A stretch of DNA of 64,000 nucleotides, taken from positions 599,396 to 663,395 of the forward strand of contig NZ_HG964451.1 in the NCBI RefSeq assembly GCF_000612725.1, read 5' to 3'. This DNA comes from Mycolicibacterium austroafricanum. GTDB lineage: Bacteria; Actinomycetota; Actinomycetes; Mycobacteriales; Mycobacteriaceae. A program made the translations under genes and the position numbers. Under the pieces are notes generated by a model. The model did not search any database and was not told the origin of the DNA. It saw only the letters and a list, made by a program, of their open reading frames with translations. How positions within the stretch are numbered: the stretch's first letter is position 1; every line of letters begins with the position of its first letter. Shown piece by piece: positions 40,645 to 49,682 of the stretch.

Positions 40645-43600
40645 CGAACCACCACCGGGACGGCGGGCGAGTACACCAATTCCCCCGCGCAGGCCACCCG
40701 GACCAGCGCCCACCACCGGCCCGGCTCGGCCCATACCGGTGGCGCGACGTCGAAGGCCAGCGCGAGGGTGCCGCGCCGCGGGACAACCCCGCCGACAATG
40801 TTGGGACCCAACCACTCCCATGTTCCCCAGGGCGAGATCAGGTGCGCTTCCACGGTCAGGTCGGCGTAGGAGTCGGTGCCGACGGTGACACGCAGTTGCG
40901 CGGTGTCGCCCGCCGCGATGTCGATGCCCTGCGGCTCGTCGACGAGCCGCAGCAGCGTGTCGTCGTGGTGTCCGACCGTGATCACCGCTACGTCCTCGAC
41001 GGTCTGATGCCAGGACGCCGGGATCGCGCCGCCGGTGGCCGCCAGTTCGGCGCGGACCGGATACAGCCCCGGTGCGGCGCCCGTCGGAATCACCACCTCG
41101 ACCGTCGACTCCAGATACTCCCCCGGCGGCAGCAGGAAGGGCATTTCGGTCACGTCCACGCGCCAGCCGGGCGGGACCTCCACCCGCACCCGGCCGTGCA
41201 GCGCGGCATCGGTGGCGTCGCTGACCGCGGTGAGCCGAAACGGGACGGTCTCACCGTCGGCAGCGGCGAGGCGGTGCGGGTGCAGGTGCGCGGCCGCGGG
41301 AAGTCCGCCCAGCGGGGCCGGGCCCCGGTTGTGCAGCCAGTACCTGGCGTACAGCGGCTGCACCGGCTCGGCTTCGGGTGCCAGCGACTGCCGGTCGGCG
41401 CCGCTGACCCGGGGAAGGTTCAGTTGTGTTCGCAGGGTGGCGATTTCGTAGCCGTGGAGTGCGCGCGCGCGGGCGGGTACCGGTTCTTCGATCAGGTTGA
41501 CGTGCACCTGGTCCGAGATGTCCCGCAGCCCGGACTGCACGGTTACGTCGGTGGTGCGCCCGAGTGTCTCGACGAGGCGGACGATGATGCCGTCCGCGGG
41601 GTCGGTGCGGTGGGCACTGCCCCTCGCGGACGGATTGCCTGCGGCCTTGAGCGCGCCGATGCGCACGGTGCGCTCGGGTTGCACCTCGATCAACGAGCCC
41701 CAGGGCGGCAGACCACCGGCGCTCGGATCGTGGTGGGTGAGAACGGGCATCAGAGGCTGGTTGAATTCTGCGCTGCGGGAGGGGATGTCGCTGTCCCGCC
41801 AATCGCCGTCACCGGCGGTGAGGGCGTAGTCGAAGGTGTGGGTCCAGTGCTGCAGTGCGAAGTTCGACCCGTCGGGGGCGGTGCGCCGCGGCGGATCGAT
41901 CCAGGTTCCCGACGGCCAGCCGGTGCAGGACCGCATCAGCGACGAGTGCAGGGTGCCGTCGGTCTCGACGGCGAACCCGGGAACGCCGCGATTGATCATG
42001 GCCACGGTGCGCGGCTCGAACTCCGCCTCGACGTCCTGGTCGACGAGGATCTCGGCGTCGGCCAGGTCCTCGATCAACGCGGACACCGCCGCGGCAGTGT
42101 CGCCGTCGGCGCCCACGACGAGCACGGGCAGGGCGGCCGGGTCACGCAGGTCGGCACCGGGCACCCACACCTCGCGCAGCGCCCGCGCGGCGGGCACCCA
42201 CACTCTCGCAGCGCCGGCTGCACCGTCGAGAACCTGTGCGGTGAAGGAGTTCACGCCGATGCTGATGCGCATGTCCGGCAGGTTGGAGTCGACCGACAGG
42301 TCGCCGTAGCGCGGCGCGTCGGCGGCGGTGCAGGTGGCCGTCACGCCGGCCCGGCCGAGCGCGGCGATCAGGTCACCAACGGTCTCGTCACCGCCGGAAC
42401 AGATCACCTCGGCGACGGAGACCGCGCGCACCGCCCCGCCGCGGAACCGCACGCGCACCGCCGAGGACAGGCCGAACCATCCGTGGGCCGGGTTGTCCAG
42501 TGTGTACGGGAACACCGCGGTGTCGACGGAGTCGGAGGATCCGGGTGGGTGAAGCAGCCCAAATCCCCGGCCGATGACGGCGTTGCCGACCTCGCTGACC
42601 GGCATGGCTCCGGGTATCGGGCAGGGCCACCGCAGCCGCAGCAGCCGGTCCTCGCCGAGGAAGTCGTCGACGGTGGTACGGCAGTCCAGTCGGTCGATCC
42701 CCTGCCACAGCGTCAAAGTCTGTGTGTAGCACAGCAATCCGGGGATCTGACCGGTGACGACGATGCGCTCGCCGAGCTCGCTGCGGTAGGCCTGCACCGA
42801 GCTCGCCGGGTGTTGCGACGACGTGAGGACCGGCCCCTTGGGCAGCAGATGCCAGGGCCCTTCCCCGGCCGTGGGATGGGCCGGGTACTCCTCGTAGACC
42901 GCCAACTCGTTGCCGACCCGCCCGTCGGCGATGAGTTCCCGTCCGCCGGCGACCAGGGAGCTGACCCCACCACCGCGGGCGAGGTCGACCGAGAGACGGT
43001 AGTGATCGTTGCCGATCTGCCTGCCTGCCAACGGTTCCCAGGACGACGGCGGATGGCCGGGCACCATCCGGTAGGAACGCCAGCCCACCGAGGGCACGTC
43101 GTGGGCGATCCAGGTCAGGGTGTGCCCGCCGTGTTCGGTCAGCACCGGCACGGGCCGGCCCTCACTGTCGACGAGCTGCCCGGACGTCGGCTCGTCGAGG
43201 TGCAGGGTGACGACATCGGAACGGTTGTGCGACAACGGGTTCCACACAACCACCGAGGCGTCCACCGCGTCGGACAACAGGGTGAGTGCGCGGTCACGGG
43301 TCGCGCTGCCCAGTTGCCACGCATCCCGCCATCCGGTGAGCAGGTCGAGATAGACCTGGTCGGACTCCGACCCGGTGATGCCGTCATGATGAGCGCCGTA
43401 GGCCAGCTGCACCCACGCTTTGGCGAGCGCGGCCTCGGGGTAGGTGGCCCCGGTCACCAGGGCGGCGAACACCGCGAACTGCTCGCCCGCGAGCACCGCG
43501 AACTCTGCGGCGCAGTTGGCCTGCTTGGTGTCGATGTAGGACACGTCCTTGCCGGTGTAGATCGGGTTCATGTCCCGGGTCTGCGGCGACGCCGTCGCGC

Positions 43601-44756
43601 CGGCGGCGTCCAGTTCGGCGCGCACCGCGGCGAAGAACTCGCAGGGCAGCGCGCAGACGAATCGCGGCCACGTGTAGCGGGCATTCCAGTCGCGGTGAAT
43701 GTCGGTGACCCACTTGTTGGGTGGGGTGTAGTCGGTGCCGACGGGCAACAGCACGTTACGGGTCAAGGCGACCGTCTTCATCCGCGTGAACAGCTCATAG
43801 GTGGCGTCCTCTGCCTCCTGCAGTGACGGCGCCGAGTCCATCCACCAGCCCGCCGCGTAGTGCGCGGGCATGTAGTGGGTGAGCAGGCCACGCCCGGACG
43901 GGGCCATCCACTCGAACTCGCTGGCGAACTGCATGCGGGTGGGGTCGCCGACCCGCCCGTTCTCGGAAGCCATCGGACCCCACTGGTGGTGCGGTCCGCG
44001 TGCCCACGAACTCGACGTCAGGCCGGCGTCGGCGGCCATCGCCGGGAACTGGGGGTCGTGGCCGAACACGTCGAGCTGCCACGCGGTGGCCGGGTGGGCG
44101 CCGAGCACGTCGCGTTGGAAACCGGTGCCGTGCACGAAGTTCCGGATCGCCGTCTCCGGGCCGGTGAGGTTGGTGTTCGGCTCGTTGTAGGTGCCGCCCA
44201 TGATCTCGACGCGGCCCTCGGAGATCAGCCTGCGCAGGTCTGCACGGTCCTCGGGGTGGGTGTCCCAGAACGGCTTGAGGTAGTCGACCTCGGCGAGCAC
44301 GAATTTGTACTCCGGTTCCCGCCGGGCCATCTCCAGGTGGGCGCTGACGAGTTCGAAGCCGTTGGTCTGTCGGCATCGTCCCGGCGGGTCCTCGGTCCAC
44401 GTGCTGGTGTAGGCCGCCTGGGTGTTCCACCACACCGGGTCGTAGTGGAAATGGCTGACCATGAAAACGGTCCAGCCTGGCTCGGCGTCGATGAAGTCGA
44501 AGTCGACCGTGCCGTCCCCCGTGACGGCGCGGGCAGCGCGCCGCTGCCCGGGTCGTGGATCGCCCACGCGGACGGCCACTTCCACCAGCGTGCCGCCGGG
44601 ACCGGCCACCGCATCCGCGACGGTCTGCAGGCCGGGTCCCTCGACGCGCACCCGTGTCGGCGCGGAGCAGCCCCGGTAGGTCACCCGCACCACCTGAAGC
44701 GGGGCGTCCGGGGGTCCGGTGAACAGCTCCGTCGACTCGGCGGAGGTGATGTCCAC
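40641..44756 (-). CDS. Glycoside hydrolase family 38 alpha-mannosidase (Rv0648-like)
   Basis: The protein has 1371 residues, longer than I recall for Rv0648 (about 1215). The catalytic domain (about 75-380) has the metal and substrate motif MVSHFHYDPVWWNTQAAY and the nucleophile Asp in AWQLDVFGHDPQFPAM. The middle and C-terminal beta domains follow to the end. No signal peptide is visible, so it is cytoplasmic, as a class II mannosidase would be. It likely trims mannose from internal or recycled mannosides; the downstream ROK kinase could phosphorylate the released sugar. Confidence 0.92.
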   Translation of the reverse strand: MDITSAESTELFTGPPDAPLQVVRVTYRGCSAPTRVRVEGPGLQTVADAVAGPGGTLVEVAVRVGDPRPGQRRAARAVTGDGTVDFDFIDAEPGWTVFMVSHFHYDPVWWNTQAAYTSTWTEDPPGRCRQTNGFELVSAHLEMARREPEYKFVLAEVDYLKPFWDTHPEDRADLRRLISEGRVEIMGGTYNEPNTNLTGPETAIRNFVHGTGFQRDVLGAHPATAWQLDVFGHDPQFPAMAADAGLTSSSWARGPHHQWGPMASENGRVGDPTRMQFASEFEWMAPSGRGLLTHYMPAHYAAGWWMDSAPSLQEAEDATYELFTRMKTVALTRNVLLPVGTDYTPPNKWVTDIHRDWNARYTWPRFVCALPCEFFAAVRAELDAAGATASPQTRDMNPIYTGKDVSYIDTKQANCAAEFAVLAGEQFAVFAALVTGATYPEAALAKAWVQLAYGAHHDGITGSESDQVYLDLLTGWRDAWQLGSATRDRALTLLSDAVDASVVVWNPLSHNRSDVVTLHLDEPTSGQLVDSEGRPVPVLTEHGGHTLTWIAHDVPSVGWRSYRMVPGHPPSSWEPLAGRQIGNDHYRLSVDLARGGGVSSLVAGGRELIADGRVGNELAVYEEYPAHPTAGEGPWHLLPKGPVLTSSQHPASSVQAYRSELGERIVVTGQIPGLLCYTQTLTLWQGIDRLDCRTTVDDFLGEDRLLRLRWPCPIPGAMPVSEVGNAVIGRGFGLLHPPGSSDSVDTAVFPYTLDNPAHGWFGLSSAVRVRFRGGAVRAVSVAEVICSGGDETVGDLIAALGRAGVTATCTAADAPRYGDLSVDSNLPDMRISIGVNSFTAQVLDGAAGAARVWVPAARALREVWVPGADLRDPAALPVLVVGADGDTAAAVSALIEDLADAEILVDQDVEAEFEPRTVAMINRGVPGFAVETDGTLHSSLMRSCTGWPSGTWIDPPRRTAPDGSNFALQHWTHTFDYALTAGDGDWRDSDIPSRSAEFNQPLMPVLTHHDPSAGGLPPWGSLIEVQPERTVRIGALKAAGNPSARGSAHRTDPADGIIVRLVETLGRTTDVTVQSGLRDISDQVHVNLIEEPVPARARALHGYEIATLRTQLNLPRVSGADRQSLAPEAEPVQPLYARYWLHNRGPAPLGGLPAAAHLHPHRLAAADGETVPFRLTAVSDATDAALHGRVRVEVPPGWRVDVTEMPFLLPPGEYLESTVEVVIPTGAAPGLYPVRAELAATGGAIPASWHQTVEDVAVITVGHHDDTLLRLVDEPQGIDIAAGDTAQLRVTVGTDSYADLTVEAHLISPWGTWEWLGPNIVGGVVPRRGTLALAFDVAPPVWAEPGRWWALVRVACAGELVYSPAVPVVVR

Positions 44757-44917
44757 GCCAGCACCCTACGACGTTCACCACCCACGATGTCGGTGATCGG
44801 TTCAGCCCGGCATCCGGTTGGCTGTGGATTAGCTGTATGCGGCCGAAGACACTGTGGCATCATCGGTTGCTCCAGGTACGAAACGTTCGATGATTCCGTG
44901 ACTGAAGGAGACTGCCG

Positions 44918-45268
44918 ATGACCGCCCCCTCTCGAGCCCTCGCCCGTACCGCGAAAGTGCTCGGAATCGCAGGCATCGGCGCGTTCGGCGCCGCCGCCTT
45001 CATCGGTCTGGGTGCCGGCGCGGCCGGCGCGGACATCAGGAACGTCGCTCCGGGCCCGACCGTGAAGAGCAGGCAGGCGTCCGAGAACTCGGTGATCCGG
45101 ATCAACGACTTCGGTGTCGCCCGCGGCATCTCCGAGGCCCGCGTCGGCGACGCCGGTGTCGTCAGCGCCCAGGGCGAGGTCCGCGACGGCACCAAGGCGG
45201 TCGTCGGCAGCAAGTCCAGGCCGTTCCGCGGCGGCTTCCCCGCCGGTCCGGCCATCGGCGACTGGTGA
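44918..45268 (+). CDS. Small secreted protein of unknown function
   Basis: The protein has 116 residues. An Arg/Lys N-terminus and a hydrophobic stretch (VLGIAGIGAFGAAAFIGLGAGAAGA) predict Sec export, with cleavage near AGA-DI. The mature part is small and basic (ends GFPAGPAIGDW) and has no known domain. GAAGGAG stands just before the ATG. It converges with the WYL gene, their stops 15 bases apart. Confidence 0.7.
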   Translation: MTAPSRALARTAKVLGIAGIGAFGAAAFIGLGAGAAGADIRNVAPGPTVKSRQASENSVIRINDFGVARGISEARVGDAGVVSAQGEVRDGTKAVVGSKSRPFRGGFPAGPAIGDW

Positions 45269-45283
45269 TCTGAGGGCTGACCC

Positions 45284-46237
45284 TCACGTTCGGCACGCGC
45301 GGGCGATCCGTCCGGCGACCCGCTGCGCCGCCTCGATGACCTCGGGCGGTTCCAGCACTTCGAAGTCACATCCCGGCATGGCCAGCCACGGCACCATGCG
45401 TTCGGGGTCGTCCGCGCCCGCGGTCAGGATGCACGCGTCCGGCCCCTCCGGTTCGATGTGCACCGATGCCGCCGAAAACGCTTGCGCCACCACGTCGTGC
45501 GGCGCGAAGTAGCGCACCCGGGCGATGTACGGATACGGCGAGGACGAGATGGACCGGCGCACGTAGGAGGCCGCGTCGGGGGCGTCGCGCGGGGTGAAGG
45601 TGCTGCCCACCGCGCGCACCTGCGACATCCGGTCCAACCGCAGGCTGCGCCAGTCGACGCGGTCGCGGTCGAAGCACATCAGATACCAGCGCCGCCCGGT
45701 CGTCACGAGGTGGTAGGGCTCCAGCCTGCGCTGCGTGACGTTGCCGCGGATGTCCACGTAGTCCGCGGTGACGTGCTCGTGGTCGCGGCTGGCGCGGGCC
45801 AGCGTCATCAGCACGTCGGGCTCGACCGGGGTGTCGGTCGCTGCTCCCAGCGTCACCGTCGCGTCATGCACGGCGGCCACCTGCGAGCGCAGCCGTGCGG
45901 GCATGACCTGGTCGAGCTTGCTCAGCGCCCGCAGCGCCGACTCCCCCACCCCGGCCACGCTGCCGCCCGCGGCCACCCGCAGGCACACGGCCATGGCGAC
46001 GGCTTCCTCCGGGTCGAGCAGCAGCGGCGGCAGCGCCGCCCCGGCCCCGAGCTGGTAGCCGCCGCCGTGACCGGTGCTGGCGTGCACCGGATAGCCGAGC
46101 TCCCGCAGCCGGTCGACGTCGCGCCGGACGCTGCGGGTGGTGACCCCGAGCCGTCCGGCGAGCTCCTCGCCGCTCCACACCCGGCGGGACTGCAGCAGCC
46201 CCAGCAGCTGCAGGACCCGACCGGTCGTTTCGGACAT
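45284..46237 (-). CDS. WYL-domain transcriptional regulator
   Basis: This 317-residue protein has an N-terminal HTH_11 winged helix (SGEELAGRLGVTTRSVRRDV), a central region, and the WYL domain with the signature RRWYLMCFDRDRVDWRSLRLDR (about 180-202). WYL domains in other bacteria bind nucleic acid or small ligands and often serve DNA-damage or stress regulators. It is divergent from two DinB genes, with a perfect palindrome midway between the two starts. Confidence 0.92.
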   Translation of the reverse strand: MSETTGRVLQLLGLLQSRRVWSGEELAGRLGVTTRSVRRDVDRLRELGYPVHASTGHGGGYQLGAGAALPPLLLDPEEAVAMAVCLRVAAGGSVAGVGESALRALSKLDQVMPARLRSQVAAVHDATVTLGAATDTPVEPDVLMTLARASRDHEHVTADYVDIRGNVTQRRLEPYHLVTTGRRWYLMCFDRDRVDWRSLRLDRMSQVRAVGSTFTPRDAPDAASYVRRSISSSPYPYIARVRYFAPHDVVAQAFSAASVHIEPEGPDACILTAGADDPERMVPWLAMPGCDFEVLEPPEVIEAAQRVAGRIARACRT

Positions 46238-46257
46238 GCCACCAGTCTGCCGCAGTC

Positions 46258-46278
46258 TTAGGACAGAACCTGTCCTAA
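46258..46278. promoter_or_regulatory. Perfect palindromic operator between WYL regulator and DinB
   Basis: TTAGGACAG-AAC-CTGTCCTAA is a perfect 9-base inverted repeat. It begins 21 bases from the regulator start (46237) and ends 22 bases before the DinB start (46300), so it could control both. Binding by the WYL protein is inferred from position. Confidence 0.75.
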
Positions 46279-46299
46279 AGTCTTGGCAGAGTGGTGTTC

Positions 46300-46839
46300 A
46301 TGAGCAGCGACCTGACGTCCCACCTGGCAGAGCAGCTCGACTGGCACTGGACCCGGCAACTCCGACCACGCCTCGACGGGCTGACCGACGACGAGTACTT
46401 CTTCGAGCCCGTGCCCGGCTGCTGGACCCTGCGGAGGGACGGCCCGCGGATGATTCCAGACTTCGCGTATCCGCCGCCGCAACCCGAGCCGTTCACCACC
46501 ATCGCCTGGCGGATGGCGCATGTGATCGTCGGCGTGCTCGCGGCGCGCACCCACGCACATTTCGGCGGCCCGCCGGCCGACTACCTGTCGTGGGAGTACG
46601 CCACCGACGCCGACACCGGCCTTCGCCAGCTCGACGACGCCTACCGCGGCTGGATGGCCGGGGTGCGCGGCCTCGACGACGCCGATCTCGCCAAGCCGTG
46701 CGGACCCGCCGAGGGACCGTGGGCGGACGCACCGATGACGGCGCTGATCCTGCACATCAACCGCGAAGTGATCCACCACGGAGCCGAAATCGCTTTGCTC
46801 CGTGATCTGTACGTCCACACCACCACGAAGGAGCACTGA
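46300..46839 (+). CDS. DinB-family protein 1
   Basis: This 179-residue protein of the DinB/YfiT metal-dependent superfamily is seen in LAEQLDWHWTRQLRPRLDGL, a middle helix with TTIAWRMAHVIVGVLAARTH and a late ILHINREVIHHGAEIALLRD, where the His residues suit the usual metal triad. Members transfer thiols such as mycothiol or detoxify compounds. The ATG at 46300 is preferred over a GTG at 46291. The next DinB gene starts 2 bases after its stop. Confidence 0.88.
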   Translation: MSSDLTSHLAEQLDWHWTRQLRPRLDGLTDDEYFFEPVPGCWTLRRDGPRMIPDFAYPPPQPEPFTTIAWRMAHVIVGVLAARTHAHFGGPPADYLSWEYATDADTGLRQLDDAYRGWMAGVRGLDDADLAKPCGPAEGPWADAPMTALILHINREVIHHGAEIALLRDLYVHTTTKEH

Positions 46840-46841
46840 AC

Positions 46842-47435
46842 ATGGCCGCCATGCCCCCGCCGATCGCCGACGAGCGCGCCGGACTCAAGGAGTACCTGAG
46901 CGCCCAGCAGTACGCGTTCCACGCGATCGCGTTCGGCCTCACCGACGACCAGGCGCGGTCCAAGCCGTCGGTCAGCGCGATGTCGATCGGCGGGCTGATC
47001 AAGCACGTCACCTCGTGCCAGCGCGGCTGGATGGAGCGGGTGGCCGCCGCCCCCGAACTCTGTGACAGCGACAAGCGCCCGATGGAGGATCAGGCCGCCG
47101 ATTACGGGGATGAGTTCGTGATGCGCGACGACGAGACGCTGGCCGACATCCTGGCCGCGTTCGACCGGCAGAACGCCGACACGATCCGGCTGGTGGAGAC
47201 CTCGGACCTGGGCGCGGCGGTGCCGATTCCCCGGCATGTGCCGTGGTTTCCCAAGGACGTGCCGGCCTGGTCGGTGCGCTGGGTGTTCTTCCACATGATC
47301 GAGGAGCTCGCCCGGCACGCGGGCCAGGGCGACATCATCCGCGAGAGCATCGACGGCGCCACGCTCTACGAATTGCTGGCCGGGCTGGAGGGCTGGCCGG
47401 AGACCGAGTGGCTCAAGCCCTTCACCCCCGCCTGA
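46842..47435 (+). CDS. DinB-family protein 2
   Basis: This 197-residue protein is also DinB/DUF664: an N-terminal helix, MSIGGLIKHVTSCQRGWMER (first His) and VRWVFFHMIEELARHAGQGDIIRE (two further His) match the metal-binding triad. It lies 2 bases after DinB 1 and is not a close copy of it, so the pair is old or came together. The operon and its WYL regulator suggest joint control; the substrate is unknown. Confidence 0.9.
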   Translation: MAAMPPPIADERAGLKEYLSAQQYAFHAIAFGLTDDQARSKPSVSAMSIGGLIKHVTSCQRGWMERVAAAPELCDSDKRPMEDQAADYGDEFVMRDDETLADILAAFDRQNADTIRLVETSDLGAAVPIPRHVPWFPKDVPAWSVRWVFFHMIEELARHAGQGDIIRESIDGATLYELLAGLEGWPETEWLKPFTPA

Positions 47436-47441
47436 CCTCCC

Positions 47442-47504
47442 CGCCGAAATTGCATTCCAGCAGGCCCTCACTCGAAAAACCTCTGCTGGAATGCAATTTC
47501 GGCG
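47442..47504. repeat. 22-bp perfect inverted repeat between DinB 2 and TetR
   Basis: The arms 47442-47463 and 47483-47504 (CGCCGAAATTGCATTCCAGC... and its complement) pair over 22 bases with a 19-base loop. The arms are richer in AT than the neighbourhood and lack a T tract. It lies between convergent genes. It could act as a terminator, but its length and composition also fit a mobile palindromic element. Confidence 0.85.
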
Positions 47505-47514
47505 CTCAGGAAAC

Positions 47515-48135
47515 TCAGCGCAGTACGAGGCGGAGCGCGTAGCCGACGACGGCGTCGAGGTCGTCGCCGAGGTGCCCGGCCAGCCATTGCTGCGCCAGCT
47601 CGGCCATCGCGCCGGTGTACATCGCAGCGCCGACCATCGCCGCGGTCGGGTCGGAGTCCGGATGCAGTCGCCAGCCCTCGGTCAGTACCGCTTCCCGCAA
47701 CAGATCCTGGGTCGCGGCCCGGCGCTGCGTCAGCACGGGGTTGGCCCGCGCATCGGTGAACAACACCCGGCCGCGGCGGGGGTCGGCGGAACTGAAATGC
47801 AGCACCGCGGTCATCCCGGCCCGCGTGCGCGCGGGCAACGAGGCGCCGGCCCCGGACATGGCGGCCTCGACCACCTCGGCCAGCTCGGCACTGACCCGGT
47901 CATACACCGCGCCGAGCAGGTCATCGGTGTCGGTGAAGCTCTCGTAGAAGTAGCGGGTGTTCAGCCCGGCTTCCCGCGACACCGACCGCACCGACAGCGC
48001 CTGCTCGCCGCCGTCCCCGAACAGCCGGAACGCGGCGTCGACGAGCAACGCCCGTCGTTCCGCGCGTCGGTCGGTCAGCGGCACCCCCGCCCACCGGGTC
48101 GGGGTGGCCGCAGGTCTGGACGCGGCGCTGGACAC
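47515..48135 (-). CDS. TetR-family regulator
   Basis: This 206-residue protein has an N-terminal HTH (about 25-70: LLVDAAFRLFGDGGEQALSV, EAGLNTRYFYESFTDTDDLL) followed by a helical ligand domain. The GTG at 48135 is chosen because the upstream frame is low in conservation. It is divergent from the MpaB gene, 94 bases away, so it may regulate that gene. Confidence 0.85.
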   Translation of the reverse strand: MSSAASRPAATPTRWAGVPLTDRRAERRALLVDAAFRLFGDGGEQALSVRSVSREAGLNTRYFYESFTDTDDLLGAVYDRVSAELAEVVEAAMSGAGASLPARTRAGMTAVLHFSSADPRRGRVLFTDARANPVLTQRRAATQDLLREAVLTEGWRLHPDSDPTAAMVGAAMYTGAMAELAQQWLAGHLGDDLDAVVGYALRLVLR

Positions 48136-48229
48136 GGCTACAGCGTAGGCCCGGCGACATCGGATCTGGCCACAACCGTGCCCAGACGATATTCTGGTGA
48201 CACCCGTGACCACTCTTCGGAGGCGCCGA

Positions 48230-49240
48230 ATGTTCCTTCCACACCAGATCGCTCATCAGACCGTCCAGAACGTGGTGGACAAACAGTTCGACCGGTACAT
48301 CCGCACGCGCTTCTTCCGCGGCATGGAATTCGCGGGTCCGGTCGGCGACCCCGGCTGGTTCGGCCCGGGCAGCGCCGTCTGGCATGTGCACTCCCACATG
48401 GAGACGCTGGTGTTCGGGTTGCAGTGCGCGGCGTTCATCGAGCGCCTCGACCCGTCGATCTACTGGATGGGCATCCACCACTCCCGGCTGGTCAAACCGG
48501 AGTCCAAGGACAATCCGATGCCGGAGGTCGAGCTGGAGGGCATCCTCGCGCGGTTGGGCCATTCGATCGCGTTCTTCATCGGCACCGCCTACGGCTCCAC
48601 CGCGACAGCCGAGCGCCTGGCGCTGGCGGTGCGATCGATGCACCACACGGTCAAGGGCACCCGCCCGGACGGCGCACGCTACGACGCCGACGACCCGGAA
48701 TGGCTGCGCTGGAACTACGCGACCGTGGTGTGGGGCATCGCCACCGCGCACGAGCTCTACCATCCGCAGCCGCTGCGCGGCAGGAAGCTCGACCGTTATT
48801 ACGGCGAGTTCGTCCGCGTCGGGCATGCCCTCGGCGGCACCGACCTGCCGACCACCAAAGCGGAGACCCTGGACTGTCTGAAGTCCTACCTGCCCAAGCT
48901 CGCCGTCACCTACGGCACCGCGATGGCCACCGGGCCCAATCTGCCGCTGCCGCTGGCGGCGCTGAACTGGGCGGTCCGCGACACCATGCCGCCGTGGGCC
49001 AAGGGCCTGATCCAGCACAGCGACCCGAACATCCTGGAACGCACCGCCCGCCGGGCGGCGGTGTGGTCGATCCTCAACGGCCTGCACGTCGCGTCGGGTC
49101 CGCTGCCGGAGTTCGAACAGGCCAAGGCGCGCGTCGCCGACGGACTCGATCCCGAGCTCGCGCCCCACACGATGCCGACGTACCGTCCGGGCGACGATCC
49201 GGTCCGCACCCGCACCGAACTCGAAGACGCCTTCGCCTGA
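48230..49240 (+). CDS. MpaB-family oxygenase (DUF2236)
   Basis: The protein has 336 residues. The ATG at 48230 has GGAGG six bases upstream; longer in-frame starts from 48197 are less likely. DUF2236 motifs are GPGSAVWHVHSHMETLVFGL, GIHHSRLVKP, and EWLRWNYATVVWGIATAHEL with conserved His residues, as in heme-type latex-clearing proteins and MpaB' proteins. The substrate is unknown. It probably answers to the divergent TetR protein. Confidence 0.85.
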   Translation: MFLPHQIAHQTVQNVVDKQFDRYIRTRFFRGMEFAGPVGDPGWFGPGSAVWHVHSHMETLVFGLQCAAFIERLDPSIYWMGIHHSRLVKPESKDNPMPEVELEGILARLGHSIAFFIGTAYGSTATAERLALAVRSMHHTVKGTRPDGARYDADDPEWLRWNYATVVWGIATAHELYHPQPLRGRKLDRYYGEFVRVGHALGGTDLPTTKAETLDCLKSYLPKLAVTYGTAMATGPNLPLPLAALNWAVRDTMPPWAKGLIQHSDPNILERTARRAAVWSILNGLHVASGPLPEFEQAKARVADGLDPELAPHTMPTYRPGDDPVRTRTELEDAFA

Positions 49241-49317
49241 GCGCCGCGAATGGGTTAGCGTGAAAGACGCCGGGGGGCAGACGCGAGTTCGAACGAATTC
49301 ACCGAGGGGGAGATTCG

Positions 49318-49638
49318 ATGAGAAAGTTCCTCGCCGCCGGTTGTGTCGCGGCGTCGATGCTGACCGCGGGAGCGATCGGGATGGCCGGAGCCGCGGCCCA
49401 GCCCGAGGAGATGGAAATGCCGTCCTTCGAGGGCATGACGCTGCAGACGGCCAAGGAGATGTTCGCCGGCTTGACCGGCCGTGAGCTCGGCACCAGGGTC
49501 ATCAACACCAACTCCCACATCGCGATGAACCCGGCGAGCTGGGAGGTGTGCGGTCAGAAACCCTCGCCCGGTGCGGCGCTGACCCCGCAGACCTCCGCCG
49601 CGGTGGCCGTCGCCCCGCCTGGAATGTGTGCCGCCTGA
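49318..49638 (+). CDS. Small secreted protein with a single PASTA-like domain
   Basis: The protein has 106 residues. A Sec signal (KFLAAGCVAASMLTAGAIGM) ends near AAA-QP. The mature domain matches the PASTA pattern: MPSFEGMTLQTAKEMFAGLTG and then EVCGQKPSPGAALTPQTS. PASTA domains are usually found in serial copies on PknB or penicillin-binding proteins and touch peptidoglycan. A stand-alone copy suggests a secreted cell-wall binder; this is inference. GGGGGAGA lies before the ATG. Confidence 0.75.
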   Translation: MRKFLAAGCVAASMLTAGAIGMAGAAAQPEEMEMPSFEGMTLQTAKEMFAGLTGRELGTRVINTNSHIAMNPASWEVCGQKPSPGAALTPQTSAAVAVAPPGMCAA

Positions 49639-49682
49639 GCCGCATTTTTTACCCAGACCGCGGGTTTTGAGACACTGCAGGC

